Shown here: piece after piece, positions 55,301 through 64,000 of the stretch
Position numbering within the stretch: the stretch's first letter is position 1
How the letters are laid out: every line of letters begins with the position of its first letter
Assembly: GCA_015039365.1 (NCBI GenBank)
Contig: WION01000003.1
Location: 1,426,001-1,490,000, forward strand
Direction of reading: 5' to 3'
DNA: 64,000 nt
Source of the DNA: Amanita rubescens
Lineage: Eukaryota > Basidiomycota > Agaricomycetes > Agaricales > Amanitaceae
Program-made: the position numbers and the translations under genes
Notes under the pieces: model-generated
What the model was told of the DNA's origin: nothing
The model's database searches: none
What the model saw: only the letters and a program-made list of their open reading frames with translations

Positions 55301-57698
55301 TTTTGTGAAATGCAGTATCATCACATCTTTTCCTATTTCCAACAGCGAGTGAGTGACATTACATTTTGTCAAAGACAGTCTCATCACATCTTTTCCTGTC
55401 ACAAACAGAAAGTGAGTGATAATCCACATTTTGTGAAAGGCAGTGTCATCACATTTTTTCTTATCACTAACAGGATGTGAGTGACATTGCACATTTTGTG
55501 AAAGGCTGTCTTATATGACCAACAGGATGTGTGTGACACTGCACATTTTGTGAAAGGCTGTCTCATCACAACTTTCTTATGATCAACAGAAAGTGAGTGA
55601 CATTCAAGTTAGACATTTTGTGAAAGACAGTCTCATCACATCTCTTTGTAACCAACAGGTTGTAAGTGACAATCCACATTTTGTGAAAGGCAGTCTTGTC
55701 ACATCTTTCCAATTACCAACAGTTTGTGAGTGACTTGCACACCCATGAAAGGCAATCTCATCACATCTTTTCCCTATGGCCAACAGGAAGTGCGCAACAT
55801 TGCATATTTTGTGATAGGCAGTCTCATCACATCATTTCTATGACCAACAGCAAGTGAGTGACATTGAACATTTTGTGAAAGGCAGTTTCATCACATCTTT
55901 CCTATTACCAACAGCGAGTAAGTGACATTGCACATTCCATGAAAGGCCCCAGTCTCATCACATATTTTCCCATCATCAACAGCAAGTAAGTGACACTGCA
56001 CATTTTGTGAAAAGCAGTCTCATCACATCTTTTCCTATCACCAACAGCAAGTGAGTGACATTCCACATTTTGTGAATGGCAGTCTCATTGCCTCTTTTCC
56101 TATTACCAACAGCTGGTGAATGACATTGCACATTTTGTGAACTGTAGTCTCATCACATCTTTTCCTTTGACCAACAGCCAGTGAGTGACATTGAACATTT
56201 TGTGAATGGCAGTCTCATCACATCTTTTACTATGACCAACAGCTTGTGAGTGACAATCCACATTTTTTTTAAAGGCAGTCTCATCACATCCCTATCACCA
56301 ACAGATTGTGAGCAACATTGCACATTTTGTGAAAGGCCCCAGTCTCATCACATCTTTTCCTATTACTAACAGAATGTGAGTGACATTGCATGTTTTGTGA
56401 AAGGCAGTCTCATTACATCTTTCCCTACCATCAAAAGAGAGTGAGTGATATTGCACATTTTGTGAAAAGCAATCCCATCACATCTTTTTCCTTTCACCAA
56501 CAGCAAGTGAGTGACATTGCAAATTTTCTGACCTGCACTCTCAGTATACTTCAATTCATGATTGTCTTATGTATACCAGAAAGTAAGCATGTTGCCATAT
56601 CTTTTCCATATCTTCCTTATAAGTTATACACCATTATCATAGATTGTAAGATTTCATTTCAGCTGACCCAGTCCCACCTCATGTAATCACTCCTTTCACT
56701 TATATCACTTTCCTCAATTTTCAGGTGAGTAATGCTTGTTCATGAGGCATTGATGTTCATATCAGTTTGCATGGTAGTGTGTAGGTCTGATGATATGTTG
56801 TTTTACTCTATCTCATAAACCAGTATGAACTTTTCTCCATGTTCGGAGACATCCAAAGCAACTTTCATGTCAAGGTACTTTGTACTTTCCTTTGGGTAGT
56901 ACACGACTGATGGTGTTACAATAAGCCAAGTGATTGTCAGGCCTTAGTTGGTAAACTGTTCCTTTTCATTTACTGTATGTTTGCTTAAAGTTTCAAGCAA
57001 TTATTATCATTGCCAAGCTATCCTTTTGGATCAATAAACCATTTTTGCAATCAGTCACAGAAGCCTTTGATCAATTCAAGCAAAAAGGCTATGTTCAGAA
57101 GCTGAAGACTGATGTTACTCCTGACTTTATGCACTCTGATCATCAAGATTTGATCACATTACTCTACTGGCAGGTGACTCACATTGATGGTAGGTACTTT
57201 GTCTAGTCATGGACTACTTGTGAATCATTTATTTGAAACACCCAGCATGATATTCAGGTGATCTATTGGCTGTATAGCCTTTGCATTGAGCTCAGATCTA
57301 TTTATACATAGATCACTTCTCATATGCCTTCCTTTGGTTATTCACTCAAATTTTCTTTCTAATCTAGACACATAGTATGTGTATGTTGTTGGCAATACAT
57401 GCAGGGACAGGTTGAAGGGCATGAAACAGAGCAAATAAATTTTGTAAATTCTAGCAGGCTATTGGCATTATCACATGGGCTACCTAAGTCAAAGTGTGAC
57501 AGGGATGTGGTGAATGGAAGAAAAGGGAAGCTTGAATCAGACCACCCAGACACTTTCACAAGCATGGCCAATTTGGCATTGACATACAGGAATCAGGGAA
57601 GGTGGGATGAGGCACAGAAGCTTGATGTAACAAATGCAACAGAAACAACAGACCACCCAGATGATCTTACCAGTATGACCAATTTAGCATCAAGGTGA
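52391..57698 (+). CDS. P-loop GTPase gene with a three-base microexon array and TPR-like tail
   Basis: Exons in phase: 52391-52541, 52594-52758, 52808-52854, 52907-53076, 53126-53202, 53346-53534, 53591-53726, 53778-53853. Then comes the microexon array 53967-56645, followed by 56824-56874, 56991-57173 and about 57405-57690. G1 is G-R-A-N-A-G-K-T-T, with D-S-Q-G-F-E-S-G for G3 and T-K-F-D for G4. The segment H-A-I-W-Y-C-I-P-M-D-S-P-R-P is typical of the large Agaricomycete GTPase family. After the array come a hydrophobic segment (F-Q-A-I-I-I-I-A-K-L-S-F-W) and a TPR-like unit (H-P-D-T-F-T-S-M-A-N-L-A-L-T-Y-R-N-Q-G-R-W-D-E-A). The last exon probably continues at AAG|GTGAGA near 57696, so the C-terminus is open. 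Function unknown; STAND/NLR-like layout inferred. Confidence 0.75.
53967..56645 (+). repeat. array of 42 candidate three-base microexons plus one 30-base exon
   Basis: Each unit reads acceptor AG (mostly CAACAG), three bases, donor GTNNGN. Starts by codon. GAG 53967; TGG 54103; TTT 54157, 55151, 55723; GAA 54220, 54517, 54762, 55281, 55787; CAA 54291, 55851, 55983, 56048, 56504; GGA 54348; AAA 54397, 54454, 55409, 55590, 56580; ACA 54579; GAT 54646, 55024, 55086, 55474, 55526; AGA 54704, 56438; ATT 54823, 56305, 56643; CAG 54887; TAT 54960, 55216; CGA 55346, 55915; GTT 55659; CTG 56113; CCA 56178; CTT 56243; AAT 56373. A 30-base exon lies at 54022-54051. From about 54963 the introns belong to one family (GTGAGTGACATTGCACATTT...CAACAG, about 55-70 bases). 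Before that they are unrelated. The exon before the array ends in phase 0. Confidence 0.8.
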
Positions 57699-58803
57699 GA
57701 TGAGACAGAGTACATATTTGGAAATACTACATGTGAAATAGCAGGGGTATGTACTATAATGCATACACACTTCAAAAAAACAAGGTTACAGTACCAAGTC
57801 CAAACATACATAGTTCTTGTGCTGATCTTGCCCAAGGTCTTGAGGATAATATAAAATTTCAAAAAATGTGTGAAGTTCATTTTGGACAAACCCTTGAGAA
57901 TCATGGAAGACAAAGGTTCATCTGGTCATGATATTGTATGAATACCTCTCTGAGGATTCACTGCATTGAATGGAGACATTTATATTTGAAATTCACCATT
58001 TAACTCACCTAAAGTACCAGCTCTTCACCTAAAGCCACTGAATACTTACAAAAGAGGCTTCGACCTGGCTTACCACTCTGGTTGTAAATGATGATCAATG
58101 GATTTTGTTCCCTGCCTTACACTACAGACTTTCCCAAGATTCCAAGAATGTTGTAAAAGCTTGTCTTACTACCTGCATAAGCTGCATTTGTCCTTTGTAT
58201 GATCAGGATCCAAAAATGAGGGCATCAATATTGTTCTTTGATCTCTGTAGCATAATCAATTGTGGTGGACAGTCAGACATTCATTGTGACTTACTTGGGT
58301 CTTTGTGCATCAGTAGTCTCTGCCATATTTTCCAATCCATATAACAGCAGGATAGGAGTACACAGAAACAATAGGGGAAGCAGATGTATTGATAGTGAAT
58401 GGTATAAATCTGAGGGAGGCTGCTGAGGCAAGAAGGGTGCATTGGGTACAAGATTGAGGGCGAGGGGTAACAGACACTTTGCCAAGGTCGAGATTTGAGT
58501 GCACAGGCCAAGGCTTGGGCAGAGTTTTAGGACCACCTGCATTACATCCGAGACTCCAGGGCCCACATTTGGAAGCTGATCAAGATCTCCCACTGAGTCA
58601 AATAACATGTGCAGCTCATGATCACACTGTTCATGTCTTCTCTTTGATCACTGATGATAAAATCAACTATTTCTTGCTAGTAGCTACTTATAAATGCAAT
58701 GAGACGCATGTACTCTGGATACTGGGCATACAATTTGACTATCACAAATCTCATCATATTTCTGCTTTGTCTCTCAGGTTTTATCCAAGTCAAATCAGAT
58801 TCT
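57699..58803. other. intergenic or unresolved 3' part of the GTPase gene
   Basis: No convincing exon. A donor-like GTGAGA follows the last TPR-like codons near 57696, so further plus-strand exons may exist here, but no TPR motif could be read. Confidence 0.4.
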
Positions 58804-61098
58804 TTAATGGCCAACTCCAAGCCTTGTTGTTCTTCCCACCAATGCTTGTAGTTGCTCTGCCTCCTTCAACTTGCCTTGGCTACCATAAATCACTGCTAAA
58901 TCATTCATAATGACAAGAGTATCTGGATGATTTGCTCCCTGCTTTGCTTTCATTCCTTCTAATACTTGCAAGTATAATTCCTCTGACTTTGTCAGTCTGC
59001 CTTGACTATAATATATTGCTGCTAAACCATGCATGATATGATAGGTATCTGGATTATCTGCTCCAAGTTCAAGTTCTTTCCTTTTATCCAAAACTTGTAA
59101 TTCCAGTTTCTCTGCCTCTTCCAGTCTACCTTGCTTCCAGTATATCAATGCCAAGTGATGCATTGTATCAAGAGTTTGTTGGTGGTCAATTTCTCCAAGC
59201 CTTGCCTTCCTTCCTTCCAAGATCTGCAATTGTATCTGCTCCGCTGCTTTCAAACAGCCTTGGGCTGTATAAGCCATTGCTAAATCATTCATAATGGCAA
59301 GTGTATCTGGATGATTCACTCCCAGCCCTGCCTTTATTCCTTCTAGTGCTTGCAGGTACAATTGCTCTGCCTCTATCAACCTGCCTTGATCCTGATATAC
59401 TAGTGCTAATCCATGGATGATATGACAGGTATCTGGATTACTTGCTCCAAGTTGTTTTTTCTTTTTTTCCAATACTTGCAATTCTAGTTTCTCTGCCTCT
59501 TCCAGTCTACCTTGCTTCCAGTATGTCAATGCCAAATGATGCATGATATCAAGAGTATGTGGATGGTCAAGTCCAAGTCTTGCCTTCTTTCCTTCCAAGG
59601 TCTGGAATTGCATCTGCTCTGCCTCTTTCAACCTGCCTTGGGTACTATAAGCCAGTGCTAAATCATTCATAATGGCAAGAGTATCTGGATGATTTGCTCC
59701 CAGCCCTGCCTTCATTCCTTCTAGTGCTTGCAAGTACAATTTCTCTGCCTCTACCAACCTGCCTTGATCCTGATATATGACAGCTAAGCCATGTATGATA
59801 CAACAGGTATCTGGATTACATGCTCCAAGCTGTTCTTTCTTTCTATCCAAAACTTGCAATTCCAGTTTCTCTGCCTCTTCCAGTCTGCCTTGCTTCCAGA
59901 ATGTCAATGCCAGGTGATGCATGGTTTCAAGAGTTTGTGGATGGTCAACTCCAAGCTTTGCCTTCCTTCCTTCCAAGATCTGAAATTGCATCTTCTCAGC
60001 CTCTTTCAACCTGCCTTGGGCCCTATAAGCCACTGCTAAATCATTCATAATGGCAAGGGTATCTGGATGACTTGCTCCCAGCCCAGCCCTCATTCCTTCT
60101 AGTGCTTGCAAGTACAATTTCTCTGCCTCTATTGACCTGCCTTGATCCTGATAAATGACTGCTAAACCCTGCATGATACGACAGGTATTTGGATTACCTG
60201 GCCCTAGTTGTTCTTTCCTTTTATCCAAAACTTGCAATTCCAGTTTCTCTGCCTCTTCCAGTCTACCTTGCTTCTGGTATGTCAATGCCAAGTGATGTAT
60301 GACATCAAGAGTACTTGGATGGTCAACTCCAAGCCTTGCCTTCCTTCCTTCCAAGATCTGGAATTGCATTTGCTCTGCCTCTTTCAACCTGCCTTGGTCT
60401 GTATAAGCCACTGCTAAATCATTCATAATGGCAAGGGTATGTGGATGATTCACCCCCAGCCCTGCCTTCATTCCTTCTAGTGCTTGCAAGTGCAATTTCT
60501 CTGCCTCTATCAACCTGCCTTGGTCATGATATACTAGTGCTAATCCATGGATGATACAACAGGTATTTGGATTACTTGCTCCAAGTAGCTCTTGTGTTTT
60601 ATCCAAAACTTGCAATTCCAGGTTCTCTGCCTCTTCCAGTCTACCTTGCTTCCAATATACTAATGCCAAACCATGCATTATATCAAAGGCCTTTATATCC
60701 CCAGATCCAAAGCTGGACTTCCATCCATCCAATGCTTGCAACTGCAGCTTCTCTGCCTTTTCCAATGACTCTTGTCTCCTGTAAACTTCTGCCAAATACA
60801 GCAAACTGGAAAAAGTTTCTGGATGTTGTGCTCCTAGCTTTGTAGTCCTTACTTCCATGCTATATTGGTACCACTGCTGGGCCTCAGTCAAATTTCCTGT
60901 TCTGTGAAATGCAGATCCAAAATTTTGACATTCATCATCAAAGTTTATTACCTCAAGCTTCAGATCAGATGCATATTTTTGACTTGCTCTGATATGTGGA
61001 ACAATTTCCATGCAAAAAAGATAGTCGTCATCTTTGCTCCGTGAAACTGGACAAAACGGAGTGAACATTGATAATCTTGTATGATCATTCGCATTCAT
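58804..61098 (-). CDS. TPR-repeat protein (kinesin-light-chain type), single exon
   Basis: 764 codons from ATG 61098, stop 58806-58804. The short N-terminus contains F-C-M-E-I-V-P-H-I-R-A-S, like the joint between an NB-ARC domain and TPRs in fungal NLRs. Then 17 TPR-like units of about 42 residues run to the C-terminus. From the third unit they fall into three types repeated in fixed order five times: M-H-H-L-A-L-x-Y-W-K-Q-G, I-I-H-G-L-A-x-x-Y-Q-D-Q-G and I-M-N-D-L-A-x-A-Y. TPR arrays bind protein partners. No NTPase domain is found upstream, so it is a stand-alone TPR protein or the 3' part of a decayed NLR. Confidence 0.85.
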   Translation of the reverse strand: MNANDHTRLSMFTPFCPVSRSKDDDYLFCMEIVPHIRASQKYASDLKLEVINFDDECQNFGSAFHRTGNLTEAQQWYQYSMEVRTTKLGAQHPETFSSLLYLAEVYRRQESLEKAEKLQLQALDGWKSSFGSGDIKAFDIMHGLALVYWKQGRLEEAENLELQVLDKTQELLGASNPNTCCIIHGLALVYHDQGRLIEAEKLHLQALEGMKAGLGVNHPHTLAIMNDLAVAYTDQGRLKEAEQMQFQILEGRKARLGVDHPSTLDVIHHLALTYQKQGRLEEAEKLELQVLDKRKEQLGPGNPNTCRIMQGLAVIYQDQGRSIEAEKLYLQALEGMRAGLGASHPDTLAIMNDLAVAYRAQGRLKEAEKMQFQILEGRKAKLGVDHPQTLETMHHLALTFWKQGRLEEAEKLELQVLDRKKEQLGACNPDTCCIIHGLAVIYQDQGRLVEAEKLYLQALEGMKAGLGANHPDTLAIMNDLALAYSTQGRLKEAEQMQFQTLEGKKARLGLDHPHTLDIMHHLALTYWKQGRLEEAEKLELQVLEKKKKQLGASNPDTCHIIHGLALVYQDQGRLIEAEQLYLQALEGIKAGLGVNHPDTLAIMNDLAMAYTAQGCLKAAEQIQLQILEGRKARLGEIDHQQTLDTMHHLALIYWKQGRLEEAEKLELQVLDKRKELELGADNPDTYHIMHGLAAIYYSQGRLTKSEELYLQVLEGMKAKQGANHPDTLVIMNDLAVIYGSQGKLKEAEQLQALVGRTTRLGVGH

Positions 61099-61497
61099 CA
61101 CAATTCATCAGGAGCGAACGTGATCACCGGTGATCACTGGTGATCATTGATGATCACCGATTATTGTTGATGATCCATCGTGAGGCGGGGTGAGCGAACG
61201 TGAGCCAACCGTTAACAGATTTTACCTTCTGAAGCCATTTCATCGTGACCGGCCATTGACAATGATGAACGAACGTGACTTAGTGTTAGCAAGCAGCCCG
61301 ACAGTCTGTAGCACAACAGTGGATGCTCGTGAAGGGTTTGTGAACATGTTTGATCATCGGCAACCAATAGTGATTCCTTCATGATTTGTAGACGGCAGAA
61401 CTTATGAGCAAAATTATTGTCTGAGTTATATACAAGTTTGCATACTTAAAAAGTTTACTTTTTTGATTTAATGAGCAAATCTCTACAACTTCAAGAT
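61099..61497. other. intergenic with TGATCACC palindromes
   Basis: GTGATCACCGGTGATCAC and nearby TGGTGATCA / GATGATCACC units at about 61118-61160. CGAACGTGA recurs near 61115, 61195 and 61272. No gene supported. Confidence 0.45.
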
Positions 61498-62834
61498 CTA
61501 GATGTCCTCTTCGTCTGCGTCGTAACCATCATCTTGCTCAACGCTGGTGACTTCGAGGCTGTACTGACGGATAAAGCACAACGTGTCGGTGTCATTGTCC
61601 TCGTTGTTGGCATCATAACCATCGGCGCTAACGTCAGCCTGGGTACTGTTGTCCTCTGGGTCAGCGTCATAGCCGTCGCTCTCGATGCCGGTGATGTTTT
61701 GGCTATTGAGATGGTTTGCAGATTCAATGGGACCCGGATCTAATAAATCCGTGCATCGAGTGAATACAGTGAGCTAAGGGACCTGTTAGAACGACGAAGA
61801 AATAAGAGTTCTAGCACGCACTGAGGAACCGTCATCACTCTCACTATTCCTCCCTCCTCTCCCTCCTTCCGACGCAGGCGCTTTGGATCGCACTGAGGAA
61901 CCGTCATCACTCTCACTATTCCTCCCTCCTCTCCCTCCTTCCGACGCAGGCGCTTTGGATCTGCTATAAGAATACCAGTGATCGAGGAATTTAGTCGTGT
62001 GCTCACCTTTCGGCGTTGGACGGCATCGCGGATCTTTTTGGGCCGATTTTGTTGTTGTGGTTGTACTCGACGACTAGTGGTGGTGAGTTCTCGCGGTCAA
62101 TTGAGCAAATAATGTCGTACTTACGTTAGAACGCGGTGACTGCGAACGTTTATGGTTGGTTGTGGAACAAAGCGCTAAGGGAAGGTTAGTTCTCGCAGTC
62201 AGCAGTTAAGAGAAAACCGTACTAAACGTTAGAACGCGGTACTTACGAACGTTGTGGTGGTTATACTCGACGACTAATGGTGGTGAGTTCTCGCGGTCAA
62301 TTGAGCAAATAATGTCGTACTTACGTTAGAACGCGGTGACTGCGAACGTTTATTGTTGGTTGTGGAACAAAGTGCTAAAGGGAAGGTTAGTTCTCGCAGT
62401 CAGCAGTTAAGAGAAAACCGTACTAACGTTAGAACGCGGTACTTACGAATGTTGGTTGTGGTATAAGCACTGAAGTAAGCAGTAAACGTCAGTTCTCGAA
62501 ATCAGTGGAAGTGAATGGTATTGTACTCACGTTTTGTGGTTGTAGTGGAGGTGAGATGCTGAGCGATGGTTAGAGCTCTTGCAGTAAATGGAGTAAATAG
62601 AGTCGTACTCACGTTTGAATGGGGCGCAACGGGCGCGCGGCCCGTTAGGTAACAGATACTGGAGTGACGGGGTTGCGGGTTCACGTGCATAATGCGTCGT
62701 CTCATCAAACTCGCCTTCGTTGTCACTGCCGCTCTCGGTTTCCTCTTCATCCCCAATTTGGTCTCCCTATCTTCAAGATTGTTGTTCGATTGATCGGTTA
62801 TACCGACGCCGATCAAATATGCCCGTGACGTCAA
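61498..62834 (-). CDS. intron-rich hypothetical gene with duplicated exon-intron units and acidic repeats
   Basis: The minus-strand frame ends with a Tyr/Asp-rich tail in which D-G-Y-D-A-D/N-x-E-D occurs three times, stop TAG at 61500-61498. Upstream is a 72-bp perfect tandem duplication (about 61820-61963) reading as a Ser/Gly/Glu/Asp-rich 24-residue repeat. Before that, small exons of about 23-50 bases rich in His/Asn/Gln/Thr codons alternate with GTAAGT/GTGAGT introns, and a two-exon unit of about 206 bp is tandemly duplicated (62080-62460). An N-terminal exon from about 62750 (M-K-R-K-P-R-A-A-V) is likely. Exon joins are not fixed; no domain recognised. Confidence 0.4.
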
Positions 62835-63192
62835 TGATCATCACTACTAATACCTAATTAGGAAAAGAGTGATCGCCAGCGCATTTCAGTTAAAATGTAA
62901 GGATCTCACTCGTGGTCAATCTTAGTGTGAGTGTTTGACTATAATACCGTATATTCCCGAGTAACTAGATAAAATCGTAAGCATGACAAATCGACATTAC
63001 GAATAAGACACTAACCTCGTAGTTTCGGCAGTTTGGAGTGTATATATAAACCAGAGCTTCTGGCTTGTCCTACAATCGTAAGTGTAAATTTTGTGTTCTG
63101 CGCGCATCGCGATTGCAAGCATCATAAGATTCCACTCAAAAAAAGTTATTAACCCGATAATATAATAAATTTACAGAAACTATTCTCATTGA
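62835..63192. other. intergenic, no supported gene
   Basis: AT-rich; a TATA-like GTATATATAAACC at about 63040. I see nothing else. Confidence 0.4.
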
Positions 63193-64000
63193 CTACTTCG
63201 GATCGCATCTCGCCAATCTGCTCTGCTCAATGGTACATATTGGTAACCCTTTGTGACCGCGACGACCCAGAGGAAAAGTGCCGTCATGGTTGGGCTTGCG
63301 GGTGAGGTATACCTCCCCGGCCTTGTCGCCATCGATAACCACCACATCTTGTCCCCTTGTTGTGGGGATGTCAGGGAACAGGAAACGCGACGGAATTATT
63401 ATCGTCTGCTGTTTCAAGTTGACCTCAATTTTATCCTCCCCTTCACAAGATAGTATCAGTGCTCTTTCTCCTTCATAATAGCCCCTCGCATATCCCCCGC
63501 CCTGTTCGAATGGATTGAACCCGGTGTTACGCACATAGACCCAAATACGCTTGTTCACCAATCCGTTTTTCATTAGCCAGTCAGCAGAAAGCACTTCGGA
63601 GACGAAATGAACATTGACGTGTACAATTAGACCTTGAATGCTCACCTTGATCTCCGTACGAGATCATAGACACTTCTTTCTCAAGTTGAGGAAGTCCTGT
63701 AACAGTTGCTGGTTGTTCCCCCACCGTTTCGCTCTCCCCGGACGTCGTTGTTCGTTCAGCCCGCTCCTCTTGAGTCAAATCGAACGCGTTAGGATCATCA
63801 TCTGCCCCTGGCATCGTTGATCTCCCTGGCGTCGTTGATTTCTCTGGCTCGCTTCTACCGGGGAATTGAATTTGACATCCCTTTGTAGCAGGTGTTTCGT
63901 ATAGCCCAACGTGATACAGGCGCAGATCGTGGCCACCTTCCTCTCTGTACCAAAAGATTTGTGTCCCTCGCTGAGCGCACGAGAGTTTGATTACTTACCC
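63193..64000 (-). CDS. 3' end of a gene with a KOW-like motif, running off the right edge
   Basis: Exon about 63880-63646 joins 63593-63193 in phase across a 52-base GT-AG intron (63645-63594). A further donor at 63998-63993 shows that an upstream exon lies outside the window. The first exon piece is acidic/Ser-Thr-rich; the last exon encodes E-V-L-S-A-D-W-L-M-K-N, W-V-Y-V-R-N-T-G-F and then R-G-Q-D-V-V-V-I-D-G-D-K-A-G-E-V-Y, a KOW-like loop as in Spt5-type proteins, ending R-L-A-R-C-D-P-K. KOW motifs bind RNA or protein in transcription elongation factors. The assignment is tentative. Confidence 0.5.

Noticed and set aside
59791..60784. Plus-strand ORFs opposite the TPR gene
   Set aside because: They are antisense shadows of the repeated TPR codons.

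Overview
The window reads as nuclear DNA of a mushroom-forming basidiomycete (Agaricomycetes). The signs are many short GT-AG introns of about 50-70 bases, Ty3/gypsy chromoviruses and Ty1/copia elements nested in one another, a hAT transposase relic, and host genes of fungal type: a NACHT NLR-like gene, a P-loop GTPase gene, a TPR gene and a GRAM-TBC-EF-hand Rab GAP. I saw no rRNA, tRNA or CRISPR array.

Layout. 1-33.5 kb is a transposon graveyard. It holds a gag fragment split by another element's LTR (1-2033), a hAT relic (2870-3198) cut by a copia element (3199-10220), and a 5'-truncated chromovirus on the minus strand (10743-14736). Next comes a 5-kb segment with a divergent gene pair and a non-autonomous DNA transposon (17949-19396), then a second truncated chromovirus copy on the plus strand (to 21976), a copia 5' end (22400-23005), and a nearly complete chromovirus with both LTRs (23006-33523) that is itself interrupted by two LTRs. 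33.5-64 kb is genic: a NACHT gene on the minus strand (about 33757-39327), small uncertain fragments, a decayed WDR5-like gene (43705-44639), the Rab GAP (44838-48745, minus), a GTPase gene (52391-57698, plus), a TPR gene (58804-61098, minus) and two partly resolved minus-strand genes to the right edge.

Main discovery candidate. The NACHT gene and the GTPase gene each contain a long array of exactly three-base would-be exons. In these arrays an acceptor AG, then one codon, then a GT (rarely GC) donor recurs every 55-75 bases. I count 51 such codons plus one six-base unit on the minus strand (33962-37495), and 42 on the plus strand (53967-56645). None is a stop codon. In the repetitive core of the minus array the intron is nearly invariant while the codon changes by several bases at once. 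In the flanks of both arrays the introns are unrelated in sequence, yet the three-base spacing persists. Every unit is frame-neutral, so any number could be included or skipped. This looks like an intron-borne device for varying a peptide inside STAND/NLR-like proteins. Splicing cannot be proven from DNA.

Other notable points: both chromovirus families carry an extra ORF after the integrase-chromodomain; one solo LTR splits pol with a clean 4-bp target duplication; two copia elements have the half-tRNA type primer site; the TPR gene is built of five three-TPR super-repeats.
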